Shown here piece by piece: positions 25,762-39,029 of a stretch of 64,000 nucleotides of DNA. A program made the translations under genes and the position numbers. The stretch comes from Branchiostoma belcheri (lineage: Eukaryota > Chordata > Leptocardii > Amphioxiformes > Branchiostomatidae): contig NW_017802547.1 in assembly GCF_001625305.1 (NCBI RefSeq), positions 494,189 through 558,188 on the forward strand. Reading direction: 5' to 3'. How positions within the stretch are numbered: position 1 is the first letter of the stretch; each line of letters opens with the position of its first letter. Under the pieces are notes generated by a model. That model was not told where the DNA came from and did no database searches. It saw only the letters and a list, made by a program, of their open reading frames with translations.

Positions 25762-26906
25762 TTGCATTCTGGTTTGTGGTGGCACCACAACCTTAGTGCC
25801 AACCATCAATTGATGTCAGAAATTAGAGATAATTGCAAAAATACGTTGAAAAGTTTGAGTAAACTACAGTCACACGGAAAATTTGTCAACTAACCAAAAT
25901 TTCAATTTTGTAGTGTTACATAATGTTACATAATGCTCCTTTAAATCCAAGCTTTTACATCTTTCCTGTGCGTTAATGGTGCAATTTACTCCTAATTTTG
26001 CATTTATAGCACAGGAACGTCTCTGGGGATGATTTTCATGAAGATGCAAATTGCAGAGTTAACTACATTACAGCGGTCATTTAGGAAAATTAGAAAGAAA
26101 CAAAAATAAAGTCAACTATTAACTGGACACGGAGAGTTTGCCTTCACGGATATAATGCAGACTTCGTGTGTTACCTTCTAGTTTTCCATGCCTGTACAAA
26201 ATCGTCATGCTTGATATCCATGCAGCAATATTCAGATACCTTTTACGATAACAATATCCAACACTATGTTCAAACCAACCTCATCTACCTCCCTGCTTAT
26301 AAACTCGTGTTTCTCATCTTTCCTTTACTCTTGTGCTCTCTCTGTGCCGTTATCATAATTCAGTGAGATCAAAAACGTATGTGGCTCTTATGGGACATTC
26401 AACGATAGGGAATCAAGTTGCTATGCTCAGTGAAATATTAATCAACTACTATCAGGCAAACGCCATACAGTCCCTCCAATGTCATAAACACCATCTGTAG
26501 CAGCCACCTACGCACGTATTATGTCGCAGGCCAACATGCACAGAAAGAAATATGTTACTATAAGGAAATGAGTGGATTTTTATTCATCTTTTTTACTTGT
26601 TGCAAAATTTCATCTTCTCAAAAGGGCAGCTATACTGCTCACTACAATCAATTTTCTAGTAAATGTACTGTACGCATGAATTTAATGTACTGTCAGCGTG
26701 AATTTACTTCTATGATACATTTGCACCTTGCTAGTGGACATTTCCCTCGTAATCTCTAAGTCCTCTTTATGATCGTATCTGCCTTTTGTTTTATCCATTC
26801 TATGGTCACAGGATTTGATAAGCCACGCCCACATATGGCTGACCTGGCCGTTAATCATATTGGGTCGGTCATCTAGACTGTGATAATTTAAAGATGTTTG
26901 CCAATT

Positions 26907-27016
26907 CTTTAGAACTATACTTTAGATTAGAAGATGTATTAAATTAGTTTAGAATCCATACTTTAGATTATTAGATGTATTAAATAAGTTTAGAATCCAT
27001 ACGTTAGATTAGGAGT
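26907..27016. repeat. Short tandem repeat, about 41-bp unit, 2.5 copies
   Basis: TTTAGAATCCATACTTTAGA with AGATGTATTAAATTAG recurs at about 26908, 26948 and 26990. Confidence 0.75.
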
Positions 27017-27810
27017 CTACTACCACTTTACCTTTTTTGTCTGTGCTTAGCCCGATAGTGAATGAATGCACAACAAGGGCTATCTATTGTTATTAATGGC
27101 AATTGGAGGTGCATTTACCCGTTGCATTCAGTTCCACTTCCTCTAAGTGCAGCGACGCAGCGCCTGCAAGACAAATGTGATTGAATATATGTACTTTCTC
27201 AAGTTCACGTCTAGGAAAAGACAGATGCCCAGAGGGAACAAAGTCAGTCATGTACGCTTCTCCCTCAAAAAACCCTTGAAAAAAATGGGAGAGAAATGAA
27301 AATGAGCGTTGAAGACTCGATAGATTGATGTTGGTTTACGGAATGACCATTTCGTTGATCTGAGGAATATGGGCGTTCGCCAACTACTTTGTCAAATAAG
27401 AATGGAGGTTATCAATGTGTTTAGCAATTTTGTAGGTCTGTGTGGATACTGTAATAAAACAATTAAAGCAGCAGCTCTAAACTATTGTTATGGAAGATCT
27501 TAAGCATTTGCATGGAGCTTTAACATGTTGCTAACTGTTGGGTGGTGTAAATGTTTGCTTTTGGTCAGTGCTCGAAACCCCCATGCAGGCCCCATCCTCC
27601 TCGGATTTCGGTTTTCTCAACAATGGAGAATTCCGCCTTCGGGTGAAGCACATCTCATAGCTCGCATGGGAAGGTAATCTAATACACTCACCGCTCATAA
27701 ATCAACAACATGGCTGCCGAACGTACCGCCTGGCATACCAAGGGGAGAAAAAGCAATTACTCACAATATGGCTTCAATGCGTCCATTTTCTTTTTGAAGC
27801 TCGACTTTAT

Positions 27811-28420
27811 TGTGATACCAAAACTTGGTTAATTCAAAGGACCTGGTCGTGAGTAACAGGAATACTGAATTGAGTTGCCGACAAAAACTGTCATAGAACT
27901 GAACAGAGAAAATGCAGTTCTAGCCACAGATAGCATTAAATCCCAGCCTTATTTATAGTACGTCTAAGCTTTATAAAGACTTCACATCTTTGGTTATAAC
28001 TCGCTTAAAAGTTGGTTATTAACCCAAAGGACCTAGCTCTGAGTAACGGGAATACTGAATTGAGTATCTGACAAACATGATCATAAAACTCAACAGAGGA
28101 AATTCAGTTCTTGACAACATCAAATCCTAGTCGTATTTACATTATGCCTGGGCTTTTTTAAGACTTCATGTATTTGGCTATCACTTTGTTGAAACTTGGT
28201 TATTAACCCAAAGGACCTAGCCTTGAGTAACGGGAATACTGAATTAAATTTCTGACAAACATAATCATAAAACTCAACAGAGCAACTTTATGTCTTGACA
28301 GCATCAAATTTTGTAGACTTCATATATTTCGCTGCCACTTGCAAGTGATTAAAACTTGGTTAATCCACAAGACCTAGCCTTGAGTAACGGGAATACTGAA
28401 AACGGGAATAGTGATACGTA
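27811..28420. repeat. Tandem array, four units of about 160-190 bp
   Basis: AAAGGACCTAGCCTTGAGTA and AACGGGAATACTGAATT mark units near 27841, 28031, 28215 and 28372. Each also has CTGACAAACAT and CATAAAACTCAACAGAG. Non-coding. Confidence 0.85.
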
Positions 28421-28429
28421 TAGGTGTAT

Positions 28430-28640
28430 GAGGAGTTTTGTTTACAGTTTTGACTGTTACCACCTATGAAGTATCAAAGAAATAACGGTTCGAATTTTTG
28501 AAAAGTTTGTTATGATCCATACTTCCTAAATTCTGAGTGGTACACGTAAAATTTGTCTGGTGCAGATAATATACATGTAGCTTGCAGCAGTGCAGATAAA
28601 AGTATTTCGAGTAATATCTTTTTTGGAGACTTCATATCTG
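28430..28640. repeat. Dispersed repeat family C, copy 1
   Basis: Reverse complement matches 56440-56620: both share TTAGGAAGTATGGATCATA, ACTTCATAGGTxGTAACAGTC and TGCACCAGACAA in order. Confidence 0.6.
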
Positions 28641-29432
28641 TGCTATCAAAAACCAAAACCAGATACATTGAATCCATCTTTGCCGGTCAAATTCATTCTG
28701 TACTTCATAAAAGACGAGTTTGACACTTGAACCGTCCTCTATAGCACCATCCATGGAAGCATCAATTGGTTAACATGGTTTCTATGCGTGCCCTTGGCAT
28801 TGCACGGTCCAGAGGCATTTTTGCTTTCCAACTCCGCTATTTCATTTGGCACCTTGCGGCTTTAACTGCCTTCGTCGTACATTTGGGAGTTACACTTCAA
28901 ATATGCAATTGCTTGACTTTCGCCCGTTTCAAGCAGCTTCAGAAAGGGTCAGTACTGGTCAGCCACGGGGGAGAGTTTGTCATATTACGTCTGCTTCAAT
29001 CCATACTGTGTTATTGCCATTGTGTTTTATATATATACTAATATCGTGGTCGAAAAGACGTATTGTAATATTGTGCTAGCAGAGAACGAAATAGAAAAGG
29101 AAATATTATTGAACAGAGTTCGAATTTACAAAGTGACCCAAGTTGCTGGTGCGTTCTTTTGCATTTGTAGCCTCTAAAACTCTTATTCATTTATTCAACC
29201 CTCATTTATCTGTATTCAAGTAGTAGTATTATCCCAATACTTGCCTGATATAATAAATGAGATTAAGTTAGATCCTACATACCATATTAATAGCAACAGT
29301 AGCCAGGGTGGCTGCTTTGAAATTGATATAGTTTGCTCCTATCTGTTTATCAGATAATATACGGAAATTGTTATATTCAATATTGCCTAGGGTATATATT
29401 AGTTTACAATCCGAACTATATCCTGTTACTGT

Positions 29433-29564
29433 AATTGTAATTTACTTAGAATATACCCCTTTCTCCTTCTTGGTAGTCATTCGCAATAACAGTTACTACT
29501 GTGACAGTTACTACGAATGACTACAAGAATGGGGAAAAGCTTATATTCTAAGTAAATTACAATT
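29433..29564. repeat. 132-bp near-palindromic fold-back
   Basis: AATTGTAATTTACTTAGAAT at 29433 is perfectly inverted at the right end (29542-29564). The interior also pairs (TAGTCATTCG with CGAATGACTA), so the whole unit folds into one long hairpin. MITE or hairpin RNA cannot be told apart from sequence alone. Confidence 0.65.
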
Positions 29565-29740
29565 CAATTTGGGAGCTAACAGGCGTTGGCCGTAACATAA
29601 AATAGTTCCATTCTATTCTAAATTTAAGCGAGTCTTAAAACTACTAGTTGTAACTAGATTTAGCTGTCTCCAAGATAGCGCGGAATGAAGCTGGCTGGTC
29701 ACTGGTGCTTGCTGCGGGCGCAGTACGTTCTGCCAACGTG

Positions 29741-29956
29741 CTCTAGCAGCCCATCCTCTGGTCACGCCCCTAGCCTGACTACATCACGCTTCTAGTTCTA
29801 GTAGCCCATCCACTGGTCAGGCCCCTAGCCTTACAGCATCACTTCTAGCCTGACGGCATCACTTCTAGCAGCTCTTCCACTGCTCACGCCCCTAGCCTAG
29901 CCTGACAGCATCAAGCTTCTAGCAGTCCACCCACTCGCCAGGTCCCGAGTTCTAGA
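29741..29956. repeat. Minisatellite, four degenerate units of about 50-65 bp
   Basis: Units contain TCTAGCAGCCCATCCTCTGG, TCACGCCCCTAGCCTGA and CATCACGCTTCTAG. GC-rich against an AT-rich background. Confidence 0.8.
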
Positions 29957-29959
29957 GAA

Positions 29960-30200
29960 TACATTCACTACTCGGCTGCAACAGCCGGATGCGTTTTTTG
30001 TTTAATGTTAAAATGTTTCAAACATTCTGGTGTAGACGGGAAGTCAGACCTTGTTTGGCTGGTGGTTGGGGCGTGTTCTACTCAAATTAAACTCACATTC
30101 AACTCGACTCGTACAGAAAGTTAGGCGTGGTCTAAATCTGGTCAGACAACTCCTGGCCTTGGTTGGTGTTCGGGGGAAAGGTCGGGCAAAGGTCTGACAG
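29960..30200. mobile_element. Truncated copy of the 7.9-kb MITE family
   Basis: Shares the ordered words CGGCTGCAACAGCCGGATGC, TTAGGCGTGGTCTAAATCTG and GTGTTCGGGGGAAAGGTCGG with the copies at 7.9 and 25.4 kb. The TIRs are not recognisable. Confidence 0.5.
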
Positions 30201-30377
30201 TGGTTTAAAATAGCCAAGACTGAAAAGTAGCGGACTCTCCGATTACACATGGCAGAAAGAAGTGGAAGTGTAGTAGGCTGTTAATCATACCACGTTGATG
30301 TGCTAGTATCTACCATGTGAAGTACTTCCCACTCAACCTGCGTTGATGTGACTAACATTAGAGGGTTTTAAGGACAG

Positions 30378-31170
30378 ATGACAAATGAAAAACAAAACTC
30401 GACCAAAGACATGCCTCAACCCGTTGCATTAGTAGCCGGATAATCGACTTGGTAGTAGGCTTTATGTCTGCCCTCACGCGGTCCAACTAAGGCCACAGCA
30501 AGTAAATTTTATGGATGATATCCTCTGTAGACTCCGAATCTAATGCGAGAGGGCGAAAAAACAAAGCAGGCCAAGAAAACAAGATTCCTACATTTTCAAA
30601 TTTCGACATCATAAACATTGTTGAACAAGAAATGATACCTATATTGTACTACTTTTACTGCCAACTGTTACAACATTAATTTCTCACTGACACAACTTTT
30701 CAATCATTGTACAAATGGTACAATTGATTCAGTGGGAACATCACATATACACAACCACAATCACATATAAAAGGAATGAAATACATCACTGCATTAAGAC
30801 AAAACATTAAATCAGAGTCTTGTCTCCTGTCTTTATTATATATATATATTTGTCTGCCATCCAAGTTCCGGTATGGCAACAGGCATCTTTGCCCATTTTC
30901 TGCGTGTTAACCATTGTCAGAGGGAAACATTGTTTAATTTTTCCACAATCAGGTGAAAATCAATGCGCGCGCTGATGTCATCCAAGAAATTACTTGATGT
31001 GGCCTAAAGTTTAGAAAAGAAAACTTTTATGTCTGATCACACATGATAAATGAAGAACAAAACTCGAGCAAAAACATGCCCCGATCCCATCGCATTAGGA
31101 GCCGGAAAACCAAATCGGTACGTTTTAAGTCTGGCCTCACCTTGTCCAACAAATGTAAAACAGAAACCTT
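30378..31170. repeat. Direct repeat pair, about 120 bp each, 660 bp apart
   Basis: 30378-30500 and 31040-31170 share AACAAAACTCGA, AACATGCCYC, GTTGCATTAG/TCGCATTAG with AGCCGGA, and GTCTGSCCTCAC in the same order. The repeat causes the 96-codon frame beginning at 31043. Between them lies a (TA)n tract at 30837. Confidence 0.65.
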
Positions 31171-32984
31171 GACTGCAAAATCCAACGTGTTATCTAGGAG
31201 CTATCTCTACTCCGTAATGGGTTGCGTTACAACACAGTTACATTCCCCAAAGCGTTGCAATTTACAAGTATCCAAAGCCGACGATGATCAACCTGGGGTG
31301 ACAACCACCAAAGGTGATTTCAATCTAATGTAGTTACCTCTCCACTTTTATGAGGTAATTTGAAAATGCAAATAAATCCATGACGTAGATACAGGGATAA
31401 AAGGATTTTTTGCAAAGAGATAGACTGATATGAGGGGGCTGGTTGGGATTGCTTGTGCGTATAACACACAACTGTATTTTCTAAAAGTACTATTTCGTCT
31501 CCAGTTTTGCTATAAAACATTAATCTTTTTGGACGATAGTAGTATTTCTCTGTGCTATAAAAATATGAATAATCTGCTTGACCATGTACCATAAAGTAAA
31601 AAAAAATTACGATTGAAGTAGACCATTATATATTCATATTTTTACCTGCTTTACCTATTCTGATTTTAGTTTTTTTTTCGCCAGCAACTTATTGTCGTCC
31701 GCTAAAGTGGACCTGGATGATAAAGGGTCAAGGCAAAATCCCAACTTAAGCCGGGATTCACGATGTATTCCAGTCACTCACAGAGAGGCGATTTAGACGA
31801 TAGCATCGCTAGGCACCGTACACCTGAACAAAGTGCAAAAACCCTCCAGCACTTTCTCGCAGCTTGAAAGCGTGGCCTAATCCCGTACCCCTGACGAATG
31901 TTGCCCGGCGAGCACCCCCAGCTCCTCGGCATACGCGACACCCTTTGAAATGTGCAGGCATGGCTGATAGCCATCACCCGGCACCGTCCCAAGAATCCCT
32001 ACCTACAAAATGAACTTCCGATATCATCGACTGTGATCGAGTAGTAATTGCTGGCATATCACAAACGGGGTGAGCGTAGTTGGCTCACTAACAGGGTGAG
32101 GCGCCAGCCGCAATACCCAGTCGTTATCTCTGTAGAGCCTCATGAAGATCTGCACACCAGATTCTGAGCTGGTCACCTCCCAAAAGGCTTTTGGAAGAAA
32201 GAAGGGAAAGCAACGATGAAAGGCACCACTTCTTCTCGTACATTTATCAAGGCTTGAGCAAAATGAGTATAATTTGAATGAAATATTACAGGAGCTTTTG
32301 AAAAGTGAGTGTTTTTTTAATGCTCACAAGAGGTTGATGGCCAGTGTAGAGGTTCAACAGATATAGATGAAGTTTGATGCTTGCAATTTCTTGTATGATT
32401 TACGGAAAATTAAAATTGTTTTTTATTTATTTATTTAAAGCACATAAACGAAAATACAACACGATAGCAACGCATGGTAATAACACTTATATAAGCGCCA
32501 CCATCGTATATAAAATAATCAAATATAGTTTAGCTTAGAGCATGTGACGAACATTGAACTAAACCACACATCTAAATTATAAAAAAATAAGATCTAAAGA
32601 TGACATTTCAGTACTTATGATTAGTATGGAAAGGGCAGAATGTCAGGGCAGTACATTAACACGACCATGGCTCACATCGATACGGTTCTGTCAGGATAGT
32701 TTACAGCTGTCTAGGTCTTCCTTTAGTGGTATTTCATGGTTTCGATCAGTCGTGCATAACTCATACGCGCCAAGGCTTACGTGTCTTAATGGTACATCTG
32801 TGGACAAATTATTGTGGATGAAGCAATTCTTGCTGATAGTCCGATACACCGGTCACACTGTCGCAATGGTGGTATTATCCTTATTATACGGCAAGAAATT
32901 GGTTGTTCCAGTCCCATTTCCAGTGACCTAGATTCTGTTGATTTATCACCATACTAATAACTATCCCTTCAGTCCAGGATTGCG
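31171..32984. other. No gene seen
   Basis: A GC-richer patch at 31.74-32.16 kb has a 72-codon minus-strand frame (31774-31992) without recognisable motifs. Otherwise AT-rich. Confidence 0.4.
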
Positions 32985-33730
32985 GATCTCTTAGTTCGCC
33001 ATTACTCTGGAGAATGCCTACAGGTAATTTATCCCCAAAATGGTTGATATCACGGTCTTTTGCGTTTTCAAATGTAAACGTAATACGTAAAAGTAAACGT
33101 GATGAAATATAGTGTAGGCAAACATTTAGAAAGTGTAAGATTTGCTAGCTATGCTGCAGGTAAAAATGACCTTGGAAATCAATCTTTAAAACAAGATCAA
33201 CTGCGTTGAACAACATAACACTTGACTAAGGCAATCTTGGTAATCTGTAGAACCACTACAAGCAATCTATTCCTACGATTGTTGATATAATGGTCTTTTT
33301 CGTTTCCAAATTTACACGTATTACAAGTATTTTTATCATATCATTTCATATTCTCCTGCGTTTTGAAATGTACACATATAAGGGGTAAACCTTTACCTAG
33401 CCGACGATTTTTCGCAGGTAAAAATGGACCTTGGCAATCAATCTTTACTCCGTGGAAAAATGAACTCCAATAAAACTTGACTTAGACATACGTTGTTTAT
33501 CTGTAGAGTCTTTACAGGTATTTCATTCCCCAAATAGCTGATATCATGGTCTCTTGGGTTTTAACATACACACGTGCATGGGGTAAGAAAACGTTTGCAA
33601 AGATGTATTGTAGGTAACGAGCGACCTTGAAATCAATCTTTTGAAAAATTATCTCCGTTAAAATTGTCTCCGTTAAAATTATCTCCGTTGATAGAATTTG
33701 ACTAAGAAACTGCTTGTTAGCAGATAAAGT
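32985..33730. repeat. Diverged tandem array, three units of about 240-255 bp
   Basis: GTTGATATCACGGTCTTTTG and variants recur at about 33044, 33286 and 33540. Each is followed by a CAGGTAAAAATGACCTTGG-like word and AATCAATCTTT, then a CTTGACTAAG-type word. A 16-bp triplicate (AAAATTATCTCCGTT) lies at 33642-33690. Confidence 0.75.
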
Positions 33731-34223
33731 CACAGGTACCAGGGTTAAGCTTGTATGAGCTACGGCGACGCGTTAACATTTACTCGATAACCGTAGGCAA
33801 GCCAGCTGAATATTTAAAGACTTAGTCAAGTATCACGGCAAGACAGTTCCTAACAATATCCAAAGGATGATAAAAAAGGGCCATAGCTATTTTAATCAAT
33901 GGCTATATCACATTGACTGATATATCAAGCCATTTCTTTGATGGTCAACATCTACATTCTCTTATTTCTTGTACACGGTTATAGTAAAAATTTCAAAGAA
34001 CCGTCAATGATAATCTTATTATCATATAAATTTGACATTTTAGCTATTGTTTTCCATGGCTTTCATCAAAACTGGAACATTCCTTTGTTAACGATATAAC
34101 CATTATTATGATTATCATTATTATTATTACAAGTAACAAAGTTTTATAATATTGATTGATACGTTATTGGACAAGGTATTAAAATCGTCCAATTGTTGCT
34201 GTTTTTAACTTGATTTTCAAAAA

Positions 34224-36486
34224 TGAACGATTCTATGGGATGATTGAACCACTACATATGTAACTTTCTGCATTATATTGATCGATCAGATTATGATCGT
34301 TGGTAAAATAACGAGGAACCACTGAGAGCCTTTTTGCTTTTATCATAGAATTACGAGAGACGAAGGGACAATCAACCGGATTTCATTAGCTAACCGTTAC
34401 ACTGGAATATAAAATCTTTTACTCACGTACAGTAAATCTTATGGTAAGAATAGGCATCTGTAATTGCTTCAAATGTAATGTCCAAAGATAGAAATATGTT
34501 GTGGGTTCTTCCAATTTGCCGTAAACGTAGGCTTGAATGCGAAACCTTCCATATCTCTGACCTCACTGGGATTCATTTTAACCAATGACCCTATGGTTGC
34601 AACTAAGGACAAGACCCCCTACATTTTCCTCATCCTTCAATAGGTTTATGATTTTCATACCGCAGTGCCTCTTTCGAACCGTATTTATGTTTTTATTTTA
34701 CAATAAGGCTGGATTATTGTTCATATTTGCCATAAATCTTTTCAGTTCCGATATGAGTTACAGTCTGTTTTCCGTGACCCGGTGAACACCATCCGGCAAC
34801 CACTAAGGAGCTGCCCGGTTAATCACTAAATGCTCTTAAGCACCAACTACGGACATACAACAGTCTCACTTCTCATTAATACTTGAAGGAAGGAAGCTGA
34901 ACATCCCAACGTTTATAGGAGCGGTCAGGCGTGAAATTATCAGAGTTTCTAATAGGCACGAGTTATTCCTCGTAATTTGGATAACAATTGGGAGCCCTGG
35001 GCGAAGGGAAATATACCATTAACCTCTACTGTTCGATCGTTTAAAACGAGATACTTTAACATGTAGTTATATATTCCCTACAGTTAGACTCATTTAATGA
35101 AACATATTAAAACATAGCTAAAACGCTGTTCTTCTCGTAGTAGTGAAGAAATCTACTCTCCAGGCAGAGGTTTTGGTTTTGGCCAATTGGGTTAGTTTGG
35201 CGTGTTCTTGGTGGGTTGGATGAAAAAATTCCAGTACATGTACAAAAAAGAAACCCCGATAAGAAGCCTAAAATACGCCAAAAATAGCACAAAACCCAAA
35301 CCTCTGCTTAGAGAGTACAGAAATCGACTTTGCGGCAAACTTTTGAATGGTCTCCCAATCGATTCGGCTACGATTCCTTGTCCTTTTGTTGCCACATGGC
35401 ACAGTTGCTATTATTTTCTGACGATAACACTGGATTTTCATTTACATCGGAGGCGCCATGACTGTGATAAAGTGATTCCTCCTATGATATAAAGTCAAAG
35501 TCATATTCTAGTTCCAATGTTTTTCCTACGATAAAAGTTACAAGTCTCCAACAGGACCATTCCTCCACAAGAAAGTTAAAATTTGAACTGGTCTATTAAA
35601 ACGCCAACGGAATAATATATCAGATTATTAAATAAACAAGAACTAATTAAAAAAAGCTGACAGGGCGCAAAATGGGAATAGCTGGTTGGGTGGCGTGAGT
35701 GTGATGACGATGTGTGACTCAAATAATTGATCATCTTGGTAATTTGAATTGGACTAATGCTAATAAGACTGGACTTATTAATGCACCGTAAGCTCTTTCT
35801 AATGGACAAGAGATATTCTGTAATAGTTTACTAGTTGTTACGTGCGGTAAAGAATTACATCTCTTCCTGCTTCATTCGGTCAGTCTAACCCTTCTTACAT
35901 CTGCTTGATTTTCATTAATATGGTAATATAGACACCCAAGGTGATACTCAACACAAAGACAGTCCAGACCAACTTCATCATAAATCCATGGAAACGGGAC
36001 AACTCTTATTTCCTTTGTGGTACGTTTTTCAATCCGTACTGTGGTAAGCCCTAGTCCGCGTAGAAATATCATGCAGCTCATGGGGACATGGAGGATTACG
36101 TACATTGACATTAGCCGTCTGGGGCTTATAATTAGATTAATGATTGATGAAAAGAAGCATGCTCTACTCCCTACAGCGTTGTCGTATTTCTCGACGGTGC
36201 CTTCCTCTTAACTAACAAAGCAATATCCTTTCAGGTGCTCCATTAACATGACACTAATTGCGTTATCCTGTCTTTATCCCCTGCAACTTGAAAACAGCGG
36301 GAAGTTCATTGCAATTTTTGATTATTTATTTGACGTGGTAATTTTTCATTTTATATCTGAATACACGGCTCTTGGGGTTCTGACTTACAAATTCATACTA
36401 TCATCAAAAAGGTAATATTATAATGTTTGAATTGCCACTCATTTTGAACGATTCTATGAGATGATTGAACCACTACATATGTAACC
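34224..36486. repeat. 41-bp near-identical direct repeat pair, 2.2 kb apart
   Basis: GAACGATTCTATGGGATGAT and TGAACCACTACATATGTAAC at 34224-34264 recur at 36445-36486 with one substitution (G to A). Flanks are not homologous as far as I can see. Confidence 0.6.
35154..35317. mobile_element. 164-bp MITE with 28-bp inverted termini and 7-8-bp target duplication
   Basis: Left end TACTCTCCAGGCAGAGGTTT and inverted right end TACTCTCTAAGCAGAGGTTT agree at 25 of 28 positions. AGAAATC flanks both sides (35147-35153 and 35319-35325), consistent with a 7-8-bp target duplication as in hAT-like elements. Non-coding. Confidence 0.7.
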
Positions 36487-38708
36487 TGCGATCAACACTG
36501 CACATACTTTTACCAAATTAGCCATACCATCCTCTGAAAGAAAAAATAAGAAAACCGTTTCAGGCTTGGCATATTCTTTTATACTTAAAAAAACACTTCA
36601 GGGCAATCTCATGAAGTATTTAAGAATTCGTCACTGTATAATACGTGTACTCTAAGGTTGTTTCGGATGAAGGCAATCTGACCAGGTTTAATATTGGCTA
36701 GGGTTTATTTTTCTAGCACCAACTATGCGTCTCATTTATACAGATTTATAAGGACTCTGAATAATGTAAAATTTATCTTTTTTGTTATATTTTGTAATAC
36801 TCTTACTTCTACTCCCCTGGCCTCAATAAAACGCGGCAGGCCGATTTGACCTTCTCATCAATAAAGAAAAGTTAAAACAAGCACACAAATAAATACTGTA
36901 AAGTATTGTCGTTGTTTCAAGACAATGGACTTCATGGGAGAATCCGAGAATCCCAGATGAGTAGACGTGAACACGGTGATGGCTTTCATACACGAATACG
37001 TCCCTCGCGCAAACCCAGGTCGAGAAAACTACGGCATAAAGCTTCAAGGAGTCGTGTCCCTGTAGTACTGAAGCATTAGGCACAATTATGCCATTCACAT
37101 AACAAAAAGTGTTTCACGCAAACGTAGGCCGTCCATTTGGGTATTTTGGCAAAACACTTGTAATTTACTTAAACCCCTTTCACAAGCGCCAGCTCTTGAT
37201 GTGAGAAAGAGCTACACAGAGTACTTTTTTAACTCCCAACTCACGTGTATTACCACGTTTAAGTAATAATTTATCACAAGCTTGGAGAAACGAATATTCT
37301 AGAAAATACATAAATAGACACAACGGAGGTCGATTGCTTGAAAAACTAGCATACGGTTATGCGAAACCGTGTGTATTTTCCACGACATTGAAAAACGATC
37401 ATTGCTTACCATGGCATCTAGCTCATAAGTCACTTTTTGTTCTTGAAGATAGGACGGTAATTCCGCTTTTCTTTCGCTTTAAGTCATTTATCAAAGAATT
37501 AGAGGTACGTAAATGGGCTGATGATGAAATTCACAGTCAATTTAGTGCTAATGTGCGTTAAAGAGGTGGCGTGTTGCATGTGATAACCGCTATCGTCGGG
37601 CATGTTGTGACATGGTGTCTATCTCGTCTGTTTTTACGTGCTCGGGAGAGTCGGACAAGATCGTATCAAGGAAAACAACAATCTGTCGGATTAAATACTG
37701 CATGCTTCATCATATATATTTAATCTGTTTCATAAACATATTCCATAACGCATTAAAAACAATTTTAGAATTAAAATCCCTTGCAGGCATACATGTATAG
37801 TAGATGCATCAGCAATATCCCTAGAAAAAAATGCTGGCTTATTTTTAAACATATGTTTAATGGATGGCTGTTTACAATATAGAGTTACACATTTTAGTGG
37901 GAATCAGCCTACGTAACAAGAGTTTACAAGAACGACTGCTTACGATATTACAAGCCGTTAAATGTAGTACAAATTTACAACATATTGAAACAGTATATGA
38001 TGGTGACTATGTGCATTATCATATTTCTACGTGAAGCAAACTATGGGCAAAAATTGCAACAGACGGTTCCTTGTATAATGAGAAATGTGGCTTACATAGA
38101 AACAAGAAGGTATTAGTACAACATTAGCACCCAGTAAAAAAAGCATTACACATCCGCGCCCGTGATTAGGCCCTATTATCTGGAATAAACGGGGCGCCAA
38201 GGATCCGGCAATGAATAACGAAGCAAATGTATGTATAATGCTTTACGGCTGATAAGGAAAAAATAATACCACGGAGCATCAAAATATCAATCAGGGAGGC
38301 AAATAAACACAACCTTTAGGCGGTTTGGAGATTTTTATAGTCGAGCCGGTACGTGAGTCGTGAAGCATTCTTCGAACAATGCCGTCAGCTAAGGTCGTGG
38401 TTACCGCGAGGTTTACAGCGATGGAAATCCCCAAAGCTCAGGGCAAAATCCACTAAAAGCCTAACACTTCGCACTTCTCCCTCTTAATATTAGCGCGGAA
38501 AAATGAAAGGTTTCACTGAGTGGGACGTGATGTACCTCAGGTCAGGGAGGGAAGTGGGAGAATGATGTTGAGGAGAATGAAAGAACCCAAATTAAAGATG
38601 CCGGCGCATATCTAAACAAATCATGTCTTAACAGGTCTACATCTAACAAAAATACTGATGAAAGCCACAATTTCAATCTTGTTTAACTAATTTGTTTGCT
38701 CTTGTGAG

Positions 38709-39029
38709 TTAAAGGCAACCAATGCAATTTCAAGGCGGCAAAACGATATTCTGGATAAGGAAATCTGACCGATATTAACATTTACTGCTATTTCGACATC
38801 ATCTCACACTTGAAGCTGTTAAATTAGCCCGAAAGAAGCTACGTGAGGCGTCTCTTTTTTAGGTACCATAAATAGCTAGAACCATCGTACAATACAAAAC
38901 GAGGAACCGTTTTCCATCAGTAAAGTAAAGGGATAGCATTTATTCAACTTACTACATTACAGTAATGCCCAGAAAATTGACTCTGAAAATCTAGTTTCAC
39001 CGCACTGAAATGGCATCAGGCGCCTTTAA
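38709..39029. mobile_element. MITE-like inverted-repeat element (family A copy, longest)
   Basis: Begins TTAAAGGCAACCAATGCAAT and ends CATCAGGCGCCTTTAA, about 320 bp with imperfect inverted termini. Internal words (CTGGATAAGGAAATCTGA, CAATACAAAACGAGG) are shared with the other copies. No coding capacity. Confidence 0.65.

Larger units (their letters stand above)
33731..38708. other. No gene seen apart from repeats listed
   Basis: AT-rich intergenic sequence holding the 41-bp repeat pair and the 35.15-kb MITE. No coding exon recognised. Confidence 0.5.

Noticed and set aside
25361-25813. 150-codon plus-strand frame
   Set aside because: Spans a decayed MITE copy that is non-coding in its other copies.
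28766-29041. 91-codon hydrophobic frame as a membrane protein
   Set aside because: No promoter, homology or splice context; the hydrophobicity follows T-rich sequence.
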